Source: Streptomyces lavendulae subsp. lavendulae (GTDB taxonomy: Bacteria; Actinomycetota; Actinomycetes; Streptomycetales; Streptomycetaceae). From it: a stretch of DNA of 64,000 bases. Below the pieces are notes generated by a model that was not told the origin of the DNA, ran no database searches, and worked only from the letters and a program-made list of their open reading frames with translations. Below, piece by piece: positions 16,801 through 25,965 of the stretch. Positions within the stretch are counted from its first letter, which is position 1; each line of letters starts with the position of its first letter. Position numbers and translations under genes: made by a program. The DNA lies in the NCBI RefSeq assembly GCF_002803845.1, contig NZ_CP024985.1, positions 1,302,001-1,366,000 on the forward strand. The letters run 5' to 3'.

Positions 16801-19394
16801 ATCTCCTGCTCGCTAAGCTCCATGCGTTTGGCGACGAGCTTCCACAAGAATTCGACACGACGTGCTGCAGACTGCAGCCGGGCGAGCTGGCTCGCCTTGC
16901 CGCCCGTCGTCTTGGGCTTGGCCTGTACGCCCTTCTTCCATGCCTTGAGCTGGTCCACCTGCGGCCGGGCGAGCTGCTCGACCAGCTTCTTCGCGTCGCC
17001 ACTCGCCCCCGCGACCGCACCCCAACCAGGGGTGGGCAGGAGGAACTGGTGCACGGCCCCGTCCGGCAGAGGCTGCTCCGTACCGTCCCCGGCCGCACGG
17101 AACGGCAACTTGGTCGGCGTCTGCGCGCCGATGGTCCGCTCCTTCTTGATTCGCTCGGCCTCGTACACCCACCGCCGAGCCCCGATCAGGGAGTTGCCAC
17201 GCCGCAGGTGCAGGCCGAACCAAGGCGCACGCATACCCGGGTGCATGGTGTTGAGCCACAGTGATACCTCGGCGAGCTCCACACCCGTCTCGTTGAGGTC
17301 AATCCCGTACGCGTTGTGAAGGGCGACGTACGCCTTCACCTTCTGCTTCGCCTCGAGCGCCTTCGACGTGTCCAGGTTGGCGCCCAGCTCCTCCTGGCGG
17401 CGCTTGAGGTACTCCTCCGCGACCAGGTCGATCGCCTTGTTGAGGAATGCTCCGGAGCCGAGGGCCGGTTCGCAGATCGTGTAGCGCAGGAGTTCGCTCG
17501 CGCGAGTCCGGACCGTGTTTCCGTCTGCGTCCTTCTCCTGGTCGAGGCGGTGCTTGAGCGCCAGCTCGATGGTGACCTCGGTGAGGGACTCGGGGGTGTA
17601 GTACGAGGCGGACGTCTCGCGGTCGCGGCCGGCCAGTCGGTAAACGAACCTGCCCGGGGCGTACTTCTTGGGGCCGCGCAGGCCGTGCTGTTCGGTGTCC
17701 TCGGCGGAGTACACGACGTGCGTGTTCTCCGGGTAGTCGTTCAGCCGCTCGGCGGGGACGAGCCAGGATCCCTTCTCAGGGTCGCCGTACTGCTTGCCGG
17801 CCTTCTTGGCGCCGGGCTTGGCGACCTCGGCCAGCTCCCTCTTCTCGTCGATGATGCCGGTGTACGACATCAGGCCTTCGTAGACGGCGCCGAGCTGGTT
17901 GATACCGAGGTTGCGGTAGGAGATGAAGCCGCCCTGCCGGCCCTTCTGGCCGGCCTCCTTCAGAGTGAGCAGACGCAGCACCTCGTGCAGGGTCTCGTTG
18001 CGCAGCCGCAGGTCCAACCACCGCGGCTGATCGTCCCCGTCCTCGTCCCAGCGGGGGTCTAGGACGCCAGTACCGATGAGGGTGATCGCCTTAGGGTCGA
18101 ACAGCTCGCTGCGCAGCGGCTCGAAGCGGAGCCCGCGCTGTTCGCTGCGCTCGGCGACGGGCTTGTCGTCGCCGGCTTCGGTGCCGTGCGGACGGTGTCC
18201 GAAGTTGACCTTGTTGAAGAGGACGTCGAGGGAGGCGTAGAGGTGGAAGCCGTCTCGGCTGTCCTCGTCGACCAGCTTGCGCTCGCGCGCAACCAGCTCG
18301 CGCAGCCGGGCGATCGAGTAGCCGGCTTCGTAGGTGGAGTCGTCTGCGGGCAGGATGCCCAGCTCCGGGCGGGCCTCCGCGTACAGGAGGAACAGGATGC
18401 GGTAGAGGTAACGCAGAGATTCGCGGGTGAGCTGCTTGGCGAACGGGCCCTTCCGGAGGTCCTCGATCTCCCGCGGCTTGACCTTTGCCTCTCGTAGACG
18501 AGCGAGTACTTCGTTCGCGATGATCTCAACCGACTGTTGCAGTCCCTTGCGCAGCTCGGAGTTGACCCCGACGGCGTTGTCCCGGGACGCCTTCAGCAGG
18601 TCGTCGATGCGTCTGCCCTTGCCGTCTGGGCGGGGCGCGAGCATGTCGTACGAGAAGAGGGCTGCGAGGAGGGAGAGTTCACCCGCCTTCGCCGTGTCGT
18701 TGCGGGCGAAGGCCGCGTCCAGGCTGGCTGCGAGGTAGCGCCCTTCGGCCCAGGCGTTGCGGTCGGCGAGGATGAGCACGCCACCGCACAACAGCAGGAC
18801 GAAGCGGGGTGCGTCACCGCCGGGCTCGTGGATTTCGCTCTGGAACAGCCAGCCCGCCAGCTTCTCGCCGACTTCGAGGAGACCGTCCGTGGTCTTGAAG
18901 GGGTGGAGGAGCGGCCCGGCCTCATCAGGGTCGAGGGCGTCGTCGAGGGAGGCGGTCCAGCCGCAGTCGATGGCGACAATGCCGTCTCCGTGCCACGCGA
19001 CCTGGAGCTCGTACTCCTTGCCGGCGTTGTGCACGGTGATCGGCTCGGGCCGCTCGCCGTAGCCAAGGGCTTTGAGGACAGTGGAGTGCCAGGTGGCGAG
19101 GCGCTCGGCCCACTCCCCCGTCGGGTCGTCGTAGGTGCTGCCGGGCTCTTCCTGCTGGGCGCGGAAATGCAGGAAGGGGCGCACGGTGGCCAGGTAGTCA
19201 CCTCGGAGGCGGGGTAGGAGTTCGCGCGGGGTGGGCTGGGGATCGTGGGGGTCTGTCTCACGGCCGGTCCACAGCGTAAACAAACCCTCGTCGCCCGCCT
19301 TGGCCCGCTTGAGGGTGTTCTCCAGCTCCTCGCTGAGGTAGTGGGCGGAGAGGTATTCGCCGCGGTTGGCGAAGGAGTCATAGGTGTAGCTCAT
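13890..19394 (-). CDS. large N6-adenine DNA methyltransferase, DrmMI/PglX-like
   Basis: An 1,834-residue protein; its ATG overlaps the stop of the SNF2-type gene (ATGA). After an N-terminal region of about 480 residues comes LGAVYEGLMSY (about 501-511), then YYTPESLTE (598-606), motif I EPALGSGAF (642-650) and motif IV NPPW (about 1141). These are the elements of type IIG-like adenine methylases such as PglX of BREX and DrmMI of class 1 DISARM. A long insertion separates motifs I and IV. No PD-(D/E)XK nuclease motif was seen, so cutting, if any, would come from partners. The likely role is to mark host DNA as self, with the target sequence unknown. Confidence 0.85.
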   Translation of the reverse strand: MSYTYDSFANRGEYLSAHYLSEELENTLKRAKAGDEGLFTLWTGRETDPHDPQPTPRELLPRLRGDYLATVRPFLHFRAQQEEPGSTYDDPTGEWAERLATWHSTVLKALGYGERPEPITVHNAGKEYELQVAWHGDGIVAIDCGWTASLDDALDPDEAGPLLHPFKTTDGLLEVGEKLAGWLFQSEIHEPGGDAPRFVLLLCGGVLILADRNAWAEGRYLAASLDAAFARNDTAKAGELSLLAALFSYDMLAPRPDGKGRRIDDLLKASRDNAVGVNSELRKGLQQSVEIIANEVLARLREAKVKPREIEDLRKGPFAKQLTRESLRYLYRILFLLYAEARPELGILPADDSTYEAGYSIARLRELVARERKLVDEDSRDGFHLYASLDVLFNKVNFGHRPHGTEAGDDKPVAERSEQRGLRFEPLRSELFDPKAITLIGTGVLDPRWDEDGDDQPRWLDLRLRNETLHEVLRLLTLKEAGQKGRQGGFISYRNLGINQLGAVYEGLMSYTGIIDEKRELAEVAKPGAKKAGKQYGDPEKGSWLVPAERLNDYPENTHVVYSAEDTEQHGLRGPKKYAPGRFVYRLAGRDRETSASYYTPESLTEVTIELALKHRLDQEKDADGNTVRTRASELLRYTICEPALGSGAFLNKAIDLVAEEYLKRRQEELGANLDTSKALEAKQKVKAYVALHNAYGIDLNETGVELAEVSLWLNTMHPGMRAPWFGLHLRRGNSLIGARRWVYEAERIKKERTIGAQTPTKLPFRAAGDGTEQPLPDGAVHQFLLPTPGWGAVAGASGDAKKLVEQLARPQVDQLKAWKKGVQAKPKTTGGKASQLARLQSAARRVEFLWKLVAKRMELSEQEIARTIDVWGTGRKEDAEEYAFLRHDKQNADQSLPLTKEQVFRDLFEAEGSPYWRLKQVMDAWCALWFWPLDKVGLLDGTDAEYKTAPVVTAEAGVDLDALLSSVAGPAAENEQTVPEPTAPPRFVESRMLFALDGDQMSLREDDPGEELPKKAEGEKARTRSAQRKPRGPARRREIIPLTDLDDWIAFLESMVGTKDLAQGTILSSVESLKDLKALEELIQTQPEMDMDDARKAVETRYPWMRIVRDIAEEQGFLHWELDFVGVFTREAGGFDLQVGNPPWVRPEWKEDPVLAEYEPWFMLGERLKAEDKNRLREAELTRDGVREYLLGEVTNTVTTASYLSASAVYPLISGSRPDLYRAFMCEVWDHAACDGTAGMVHPDTHFTGDNEAALRAAAFQRLRVHGGFVNQRRIFPEPVGHSTEFGVHIYGGCGEIDFANLSWLFAADVLRLSFSAVDDGVAPGVKYQGSWDERPHPKRVVRVTSDTLKRWRRLAGDEGPLEHTRLLTPVSTAEDPAIDALGTYPLRLSVYEPDVTPGYNETTSRKAQFGPDKNQRLIDYNTDVDGQQDYLAKAWNDVILKGPQIGVANPMFKQPSQGSGEARGLDPLALVDDAVPESEYRCVASRDVFLGEQDRWTDWERYEELLASEEEQDQARLRIAEKRKLQLEEVEDEQVEKFLLAKASYPYSEDYRVAWREMVAPDTERALYGALIPPGTTHIHAVRSARLAGPRLTTLVAGYAAALPVDYLLRTAGVGHLDVAQAKRLPAPQEDHPLAPALLLRTLRLNSLTTAYADLWAQLYDPKWPGYEPWAINWPNLTTELHDITPTWQRRTPLRTEYARRAALVEIDALVAVWLGIDADTLIAIYRARFPIMQDFDRVTWFDASERKIAGKHHTYGFDQTKDHWTQFEAYQEAYEKDSESTVPVPDGYTAPFYKADREHEMREAHAYFKKRLDEAVSKGLWDPEKMEVPTS

Positions 19395-22300
19395 CGTTCG
19401 GACTCCTCAGCGTGCGCGGTGGACGCGGTGGTGGCGTGAAGGGGTTCGAGGACGCAGAGGACCCGCAGCATCGGGTCACCCTCGGTCCGCAGGCGGCGCA
19501 CGAGGTCACGGCGACGGGCTGCCGTGTCGTACACCTCCTTGATGCGGCGCTGCTGGTTTCCTACAGCGATCAGGGCGCCCTGCTCCCAGACCTGCACCCG
19601 GTCCTCGTACGGGGCGAGGTAGGAGTCGACCTGCTTGTCGTAATCGGCGCGGCGCTCGCGGAGGTGGCTCTCAGCCGCATCGACGGCTGCGGGCACGAGG
19701 CTCTCGAGGAGGTCGGGGTCAACGGGCTCGGCACGACCGGGCATGTCGGGGCCGACACCGCAGGCCGCGAGGAACGCCGAGTCCATGCGCCATACGCGAG
19801 GGCTGCCCGCGGCGAGGCCGGTGACGGCCATCCACTCCACGACGGTCGGCTTGCCCGCCGCGTTGGAGTACACCCCTTGCAGGAGGTAGATCGGGTCGGT
19901 AAGGGCATCGGGCAGGGCGGCGTCGATCCGCTGGGCCTTGGCGGGGTCGGGCCTGTAAGCGAGGACGAAAGCCTGGTCGTACTTGAGCTTGGCGAGGACC
20001 TTGTCCGTCACCCAGTCGAGCACCGGGTGGACGTCGGAGACATAGGAGACATTGGGCCACTGGGAGGTGGGCTGGTCCGTCTTGCCCTGCTTGGCGTTGC
20101 GGGCGGCCTCGAGACGGTTGGCGGCGTACTGCTTGTCGAAGGTGATGCTCAGAGTGCCGTCATACTTGGACGTCGTGAGGATCCTCTCCTGCTCCAGGTA
20201 CGACTTCGGCAGCGCCCGGAAGCGGTACTGCAAGTCGTCGGGCGGAGTGAACTCGATTCGGCCATGGGCCGTCTCGGGCTTCCAGCCGAGGGCCGCGCGC
20301 TCTGCCTCCGGGTAGATGAGGTCCATCGCGGCGTGGAAGTACGCCTTGGTGTCGGTGAACACGTGGGGTACGTCGGCCTCGGGCACGGGGGCCGTGCCGA
20401 GGTTGGCAGCAGGGGCCGTGGGGTCGGCGAGCCGGGCGTTGGCGCCGGCGAGGAGTCCCGCGAGGACCCCACCGGACTCCTGCTGGGACTGCTTGATGGA
20501 GCGCTCAACGGTGCTGCCCTTGATGAGGTCGCGGGTGAGGCGGTCCTCTTCCTTCTTGTCGTTGTAAAGCCCCGTGACGGCCTCGGCGCTGCCCTCACCA
20601 GACTCGATCTCGTGCGCCTGGGCCTCGCGCCGCAGTAGGCGGGCGCCGACGAGCCGGTCGTCGAGCGTGAGCATCTCGCCGCTCTCTTCGTCGCGCCGCC
20701 AGGGCACGTCGGCGGTGAGGGTGACAGCACGGAACTCCGGGCTGACCGCCTGCCCGTAGCGGTCGATGCGTCCGTTGCGCTGCTCGATGCGGATGAGGGA
20801 CCAGGGCAGGTCGTAGTGGATGAGGTCGTGGCACTGGTGGTGCAGGTTGACGCCTTCAGAGGCGATGTCACCGGTGAACAGCAGCCGTACCGGCTCTTCG
20901 AGCCGGCCGAAGCGGTCGACGATCTCCTGCTGTTGCTGGTCGTTGGTGGTGTCGCCGTGCATGACCTCAACGGCTCCGCCGTACGCCTTCCAGGGACGCG
21001 TCGCGTCGGCCTTCGCCTCGTTCTTCCTGAACCCGAGCCGCGCCGGGACCTCCTGGGCCAGCCAGTCCAGGGTGTGGATCCGCTCAGAGAAGATCACGAC
21101 GCGGCGCTCGGAGCGCGGGTCGACGCCGAGTTCCTTGAGGGTGCGCACGAGCGCGTCGAGCTTGGCGGAGTCCTGGTCGGTGAAGTCCGTGACCAGCGCC
21201 TCCAGCTCCGCGAGCGCCTTGCTCTCGGCGGCGAGATCGGCGAGGCGCTCGGGGGTGTCCGCCGCGGCCTTGGCCTTACCCCTCGCAGTACCGGTCTTCG
21301 GTTTGTCCAGATAGGCGCGGCGGTTGGCGAGGGACTTCTGCAGGGCGACGTGAGAGGAGAGGAACGCCTTGAGGAAGTTGTAGCCGACCAGCGGATCGGC
21401 ACAGACCGACGAACGGCTGGAGTTCCCCGGGGTCCACTCGCTCGCGAGCTTCTCCAGAACGGCAACCTCCTTCAGCGTCGCCGGAGCTGGCACCGGCAGG
21501 GATTCGCCGCGCTCGGCCCATGGCTTGCCCTTGAGGCTGTCGCGTACCTCACGGTCGGTTTTGGTGCGCCTGATGTAAAGGTGGTCGAGGTCGGCGACCT
21601 TGTAGTTCTTGGGGTCGGCGATGGCCGCCGGATCGAGCATCCGGATCAGCTCGGCGAAGGATTCGGCGTCGCCGTTGTGCGGGGTGGCGGAGGCTAGGAT
21701 CAGCGCATCCGTCTGCTCGGCGAGGCGGCGGGCGAGGCGGTTGTTGCGAGTGCCCTTGTTCACGAGGTTGTGCGACTCGTCGATGACGACTGCGTCCCAG
21801 GTGATGTTCTCCAGGTGGTGGGCGTACGTCGCCGACTTGAGGGTGTCGACCGAGACGATGACACGCTTGAAGTGGGCGAACGGGTTCCGGCCTGCCGGGA
21901 TCTCCTGCTGGATGCGCTGGATGCCGGTGGAGTCCAGGCGCACCAGCGGCAGGGAGAAGCGGGTCCACAGCTCTCGCTGGAACTGCTCCAGCACATGGGC
22001 GGGCGTGACCACGAGGATGCGCTCGCCGCGCCCCCGCCGAATCAGCTCCGAGAGCGTGATGCCGATCTCCAAGGTCTTGCCCAGACCGACGACGTCGGCG
22101 ATCAGCAGCCGGGGCTGCGGATTGCGCATGGACAGGGCCAGCTCGGCGGGGCGCAGCTGATGCTGCTGCCGGTCCATGAGGAAGGAGTCGGCGAGGGCGA
22201 TGCCGTGCTCGGTCTGCGGCAGCGCGGTCTTGCGGATGACCGCCTCCAGGTGGAGACGCGCCTTGGCATGCTTTGAGGTCTCGTCGGGCACGAGCTCGGT

Positions 22301-22561
22301 CTTGCGCGGATCGAGCACCTCGATCACGTCCAACCCGGAGTAGAAGATCGCATCCGTGCCACGGACGAACGAGGAAACGCCGCTGACCTCGACCATGAGT
22401 CCGTCACGGGACTCAGAGACGGACTTCACGAGCCACTGCTCATGGCGGATGCGCACCTGGGCACCCGGGGCGAAGACCGGCCTGGTACCGGCCGGGTATG
22501 CAGACTGCGCCGCATCGGCGTCGCGCCCTTCGGGAACCTCGGGCTGGATCGCCGTGGTCAC
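19391..22561 (-). CDS. SNF2-family helicase, DrmD-like
   Basis: A 1,056-residue protein, first gene of the four-gene operon. The P-loop DVVGLGKT is at 156-163, DESH at 261-264, SATPHNGD at about 291-298, LFTGDIASEGVNLH at 561-574 and QRNGRIDRYGQ at 594-604. The short first-lobe spacing and the VNLHHQ-type motif V are those of SNF2/RapA-like proteins. In class 1 DISARM such a protein (DrmD) sits next to the adenine methylase DrmMI, as here. A probable beta-barrel region at 28-85 precedes the helicase. It probably tracks along DNA as part of a foreign-DNA sensing complex; that role is inferred. Confidence 0.85.
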   Translation of the reverse strand: MTTAIQPEVPEGRDADAAQSAYPAGTRPVFAPGAQVRIRHEQWLVKSVSESRDGLMVEVSGVSSFVRGTDAIFYSGLDVIEVLDPRKTELVPDETSKHAKARLHLEAVIRKTALPQTEHGIALADSFLMDRQQHQLRPAELALSMRNPQPRLLIADVVGLGKTLEIGITLSELIRRGRGERILVVTPAHVLEQFQRELWTRFSLPLVRLDSTGIQRIQQEIPAGRNPFAHFKRVIVSVDTLKSATYAHHLENITWDAVVIDESHNLVNKGTRNNRLARRLAEQTDALILASATPHNGDAESFAELIRMLDPAAIADPKNYKVADLDHLYIRRTKTDREVRDSLKGKPWAERGESLPVPAPATLKEVAVLEKLASEWTPGNSSRSSVCADPLVGYNFLKAFLSSHVALQKSLANRRAYLDKPKTGTARGKAKAAADTPERLADLAAESKALAELEALVTDFTDQDSAKLDALVRTLKELGVDPRSERRVVIFSERIHTLDWLAQEVPARLGFRKNEAKADATRPWKAYGGAVEVMHGDTTNDQQQQEIVDRFGRLEEPVRLLFTGDIASEGVNLHHQCHDLIHYDLPWSLIRIEQRNGRIDRYGQAVSPEFRAVTLTADVPWRRDEESGEMLTLDDRLVGARLLRREAQAHEIESGEGSAEAVTGLYNDKKEEDRLTRDLIKGSTVERSIKQSQQESGGVLAGLLAGANARLADPTAPAANLGTAPVPEADVPHVFTDTKAYFHAAMDLIYPEAERAALGWKPETAHGRIEFTPPDDLQYRFRALPKSYLEQERILTTSKYDGTLSITFDKQYAANRLEAARNAKQGKTDQPTSQWPNVSYVSDVHPVLDWVTDKVLAKLKYDQAFVLAYRPDPAKAQRIDAALPDALTDPIYLLQGVYSNAAGKPTVVEWMAVTGLAAGSPRVWRMDSAFLAACGVGPDMPGRAEPVDPDLLESLVPAAVDAAESHLRERRADYDKQVDSYLAPYEDRVQVWEQGALIAVGNQQRRIKEVYDTAARRRDLVRRLRTEGDPMLRVLCVLEPLHATTASTAHAEESER

Positions 22562-22682
22562 GTGGTGCTCCTCTGTGGGCTCTGTACTCGTGATGTGCAG
22601 TGTGATCGTGCTAGGCCGGCCTGAGGCGGCCGAGAGCGATAAAACGGTCCCCGACGAATCCGAGATCGGTGGCCCTCGCCCT

Positions 22683-22716
22683 TTCTACCGTCCGGCGACC
22701 GGCCTCACCGGTAGAA
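22683..22716 (-). terminator. possible hairpin terminator after the kinase gene
   Basis: TTCTACCG at 22683-22690 and CGGTAGAA at 22709-22716 form 8-bp arms, 17 nt past the kinase stop and about 120 nt before the helicase start. There is no clear T-run. It may end kinase transcription or be an operator of the helicase operon. Confidence 0.35.
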
Positions 22717-22733
22717 GTGAGGAGACGAGCGGG

Positions 22734-23912
22734 TCAGCTCTTCGGCCAAGCGAGCGCCGGCCCCACGGCGTAGCGCTCCCGCAATTCCTCGGCGACCCTC
22801 CGGGAAGCCGGAGGACGGCCCCTTTGCGGTGCGGCTGCAGTCGGACTTCCGCCCGCAGGCTCAGACACCCGCTCGACCACGGATGAGGGGGAGGCCGGAT
22901 CAGATTCACCGCCGCGTAGCGGGACCGAAGAGTCCGCGTCCCCCGGGGACGCGGACTCTTCGCGCAGCAGTTTCTCGAGCGAGTCGAGCCTGTCCAGCAT
23001 CGGTCCATCAGGCTGCGGCAGCACCATCGTGGAATGGTCCTTCGCCGTCGTCTCCTGGATCAGGGCGCGCCGTGCACGAGCCGGACTCGTACCCAGCTGG
23101 CGCATGAGATCGGCGCACTGGCGGGTCACCTCCTCCAGAGAGGGCCGGTCGTCTGCCTTGTGTGCCAGCATGGCCGCCACGACGGGGACCAGTTCATCGG
23201 GCAGCCCGGACAGATCAGGGCCGATCTCGGGGTTGACCACCTGCGCGGCGACTGCCTCCCACCGGACGCCGTCGTACGGGTAGTGCTCGGTCGCCGCGTA
23301 CAGCAGTACGCTGCCCAGGCCGTACACGTCAGCGGCCTGCGTGACGTCCACCTCGCCCAAGGCCTGCTCGGGCGGCATGCAGCGGACCGTGCCGATGACC
23401 ATGCCGGCCTGCGTGAGCGTTCCCTTGGACGCTCCGACGAAAGCGCCGAGCCCAAAGTCGATGATCACCGGGCCGAAGTCGCCCAGGATGACGTTCTGCG
23501 CCTTCAGGTCGCGGTGCACCAGGCCCGCGGAGTGCACGGCGGCAAGCCCCTCGGCCAGCAGCGCGCCGAGGCTCGCCACGAGCGGCGCGGACAGTGCACC
23601 CTGGTGCCGCACGATGTCGGAAAGCGGGCAGCCGGGGACATAGTCCATGGCCAGCCAGGGCTGCTCGGCAAACGGATCTGCCTCGATAAAGCGGGCCACG
23701 CGGCCGGTCCCCGAGATCGTCCGCGCAATCGCCGCCTCGCGTTCGAAGCGTGCGCGCGTGTGCGGATCCGTACGGTCAGGCCGGATCACCTTCACGGCAA
23801 CTGGTTCACCCGCGACCGAGTAGGCGAGGTACACCTCCCCCATCCCGCCCGCGCCGAGTCGGCGCTCGACGAGGTATGGACCGATACGCGACGGCAGAGG
23901 CGCGCTACTCAC
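22734..23912 (-). CDS. soluble Ser/Thr protein kinase (PknB-like)
   Basis: About 392 residues. The glycine loop GAGGMGEV is at 20-27, the ATP lysine K41 in AVKV, HRDLKAQN at 133-140, DFG at 152-154 and a MPPEQ substrate motif follows. All catalytic residues of a Hanks-type kinase are present. After the kinase fold (to about 280) comes a low-complexity tail without a membrane segment, so it should be cytoplasmic, unlike PknB. GTG 23912 is preferred over the longer frame because GGGGGG lies about 5 nt upstream. It lies upstream of and co-oriented with the four-gene helicase/methylase operon, separated by 172 nt and a possible hairpin. A kinase partner is known in Pgl (PglW), but this protein is much shorter. 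Confidence 0.8.
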   Translation of the reverse strand: MSSAPLPSRIGPYLVERRLGAGGMGEVYLAYSVAGEPVAVKVIRPDRTDPHTRARFEREAAIARTISGTGRVARFIEADPFAEQPWLAMDYVPGCPLSDIVRHQGALSAPLVASLGALLAEGLAAVHSAGLVHRDLKAQNVILGDFGPVIIDFGLGAFVGASKGTLTQAGMVIGTVRCMPPEQALGEVDVTQAADVYGLGSVLLYAATEHYPYDGVRWEAVAAQVVNPEIGPDLSGLPDELVPVVAAMLAHKADDRPSLEEVTRQCADLMRQLGTSPARARRALIQETTAKDHSTMVLPQPDGPMLDRLDSLEKLLREESASPGDADSSVPLRGGESDPASPSSVVERVSEPAGGSPTAAAPQRGRPPASRRVAEELRERYAVGPALAWPKS

Positions 23913-24246
23913 CGCACCCCCCTGACTTCCCGTAACGACATCACAGCCCCGCTCGGCGCCTGCCTCCGCTCCGCCGAAGAAAGAGCAGAGCGCAGCAGAC
24001 AGGGACACCGATGGATCAAGCCCATAGCCTACCGATCACCATCCCACGGGAGAAAGTGATCACATCGGACTAGGCTGATCCCCTCGGCCTCGTGGCCGGA
24101 ATCAAGCCACTGTGGATGCGGCTCGATGGTCAGCACCAGACGTCGACATCGCTTGCGTTGATCGGCCACAGGGGGCTTGAGTTGCCCGCTACCGTTCGGA
24201 CGGTACCGCGCGACCCATCCCCGTGCTCAATCGTTGAGGATCTTCC
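23913..24246. other. divergent promoter region between the two kinase genes
   Basis: Both kinase genes start outward from this 334-bp gap, so it should hold two promoters. On the minus strand TTTCTC, an 18-nt gap and TAGGCT near 24060-24030 is a weak candidate. A palindrome lies at 24190-24205. I see no gene in it. Confidence 0.4.
24190..24205. promoter_or_regulatory. small palindrome upstream of the membrane kinase
   Basis: TACCGT, TCGG, ACGGTA: 6-bp perfect arms and a 4-nt loop, about 40 nt before the TTG start. It may be an operator or an mRNA hairpin; no regulator is known. Confidence 0.25.
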
Positions 24247-25965
24247 TTGAGCTCTGTGATCAGCCCGCTCCTTTCCGGCGACCCGGTGCAGATCGCCTCG
24301 TACCGGCTCATCGGCCGTCTCGGCTCAGGCGGCATGGGTACGGTGTACGCAGCATTGGATGACCAGGCCCGCAGGGTTGCGCTCAAGGTGGTGCACCCTC
24401 AGTTCGCCGCTGACCCGCAGTTCCGCGCCAGGTTCCATCGCGAGGCAACGGTGCTCCGTAGGGTCTCCGGGCCGTGCTTGGTCCCCTTCGTCGACGCGGA
24501 TCCGACCGCCGACATCCCGTGGCTGGTTACCGAATACGTGCCGGGCCCCACCCTGCACGAGCACTTGGTTACGCATGGCCCGTTGTCCGGCGTTCAGCTG
24601 AACCTGTTCGCGGCCGGCACGGCGGCCGCTCTGGCCGCAGTGCACGCCGCCAAAGTCGTCCACCGTGACCTCAAGCCGGCCAACGTGATCCTTTCCCCAC
24701 ACGGCCCCCGCGTTCTTGACTTCGGCATCGCCCATGTGACGGACGGAACCGCAGTCACACGCACGGGCGTCACAACCGGCACCCCGGGCTGGATCAGTCC
24801 AGAGCAGTACCGAGACGGCACGACAGACAGCCTGGGAGACGTGTTCGCCTGGGGTGCGCTCGTCGCCTACGCCGCCACCGGCCGCCCTGTGTTCGGGACA
24901 GGAGCCCCGGACGTGGTCGCGTACCGAGTCCTGAGCGAGGAACCCGACCTCGAAGGCGTACCTCAAGACCTCCGGGCAGTAATCGCGTCCTGTCTGGCCA
25001 AGAAGCCGTCCCAGCGCCTGCCCGCGAAGGATCTTGCTCGGACCACTTCCGACCTCCTCGGCAGCGCGGCAACTCAGATCCTTCCCGCCCCAGAGCAGCC
25101 GGCAGCAGTCCACGAGCTGATCGCCACACAGTGGCGCATTCCCACCGTCGAAGACCCGGCCTGGAGCACAGGCACCCAGCGCCGGCCAACCAGACGCGGA
25201 GTCTGGGTGCGCCGCGGAGCCTTTATCGCGAGCACGGCAGCCGTCGGTGCTCTCTGTGCTGCACTCCTCGGTCTCCTCCCGTCCGACGCTTCACCGACGG
25301 CGCCGTCTGACGGCGCCACCACATCCGCCCCTCTGGCCAGGGCCGACGACCGGCCGCCTGTTCCAGAGCCGTCGAACAGCACCCCCGCACCCACCGCTGT
25401 CGCGGACAAGCCGAGCCCCACGCCAGCCTCCTCCGTACCGCGGCTGACCCGAACCGAAGTCCACACCATCGCTCCATGGGCCGTCGGCGGCAGCGCCCCG
25501 GCCAAGGGAATCGTGGTCACAGAGGACCTTGTCGGGGCGTGCTGGAGCAGCTCGACCAAGACCCAGCGCACAGACGCCTGGCGCTGCACCGCCGACAGCA
25601 CCATCCTCGACCCTTGCTTCGCTCCGGACGTGGGTCCGGAACACCCGGTACTGCTGTGTATGGGCGCCGACCCGAACCTCATGCGGCGCTTGACCCTCAC
25701 CGAAACGCTGCCCGGCAACAACTTCCACATCCCCGGCGGCCCCGTCCCCACCCCCTTGATCATCGAGCTCGCCAACGGCAAAACGTGCGCATTCGCCGGG
25801 GGTGCTACCGACTCGCTCGCAGGCCAGCGCCTCAACTACTTCTGTGACGGCGGCGGAAGCGTGTACGGAGACCCCGACCAAGACCACCCTCTCTGGACCG
25901 CCGCCTATCGGGCAGAGCAGGCGAACACCACCATCAACACTCCCATCAAGGCTGCTTACCAATAG
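24247..25965 (+). CDS. membrane Ser/Thr protein kinase with an extracellular domain
   Basis: A 572-residue protein. Kinase motifs: glycine loop GSGGMGTV at 27-34, K47 in ALKV, HRDLKPAN at 139-146, DFG at 158-160, then GTPGWISPEQ. After the kinase fold comes a single membrane helix at about 318-345 (GAFIASTAAVGALCAALLGLL), a Pro/Thr/Ser-rich spacer, and an outer domain with several Cys residues (CWSSS, CTADS, CFAP, CMGA, CAF, CDGG) likely joined as disulfides. This is the PknB-type layout, but without PASTA repeats, so its ligand is unknown. TTG 24247 is used because GAGGA lies 7 nt upstream. It faces away from the soluble kinase and may not belong to the defence operon. Confidence 0.8.
   Translation: MSSVISPLLSGDPVQIASYRLIGRLGSGGMGTVYAALDDQARRVALKVVHPQFAADPQFRARFHREATVLRRVSGPCLVPFVDADPTADIPWLVTEYVPGPTLHEHLVTHGPLSGVQLNLFAAGTAAALAAVHAAKVVHRDLKPANVILSPHGPRVLDFGIAHVTDGTAVTRTGVTTGTPGWISPEQYRDGTTDSLGDVFAWGALVAYAATGRPVFGTGAPDVVAYRVLSEEPDLEGVPQDLRAVIASCLAKKPSQRLPAKDLARTTSDLLGSAATQILPAPEQPAAVHELIATQWRIPTVEDPAWSTGTQRRPTRRGVWVRRGAFIASTAAVGALCAALLGLLPSDASPTAPSDGATTSAPLARADDRPPVPEPSNSTPAPTAVADKPSPTPASSVPRLTRTEVHTIAPWAVGGSAPAKGIVVTEDLVGACWSSSTKTQRTDAWRCTADSTILDPCFAPDVGPEHPVLLCMGADPNLMRRLTLTETLPGNNFHIPGGPVPTPLIIELANGKTCAFAGGATDSLAGQRLNYFCDGGGSVYGDPDQDHPLWTAAYRAEQANTTINTPIKAAYQ

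Noticed and set aside
4883..22561. Classification as plain BREX or Pgl
   Set aside because: No PglZ, BrxC/PglY or Lon-type gene is present; the helicase content fits DISARM/Druantia-type systems.
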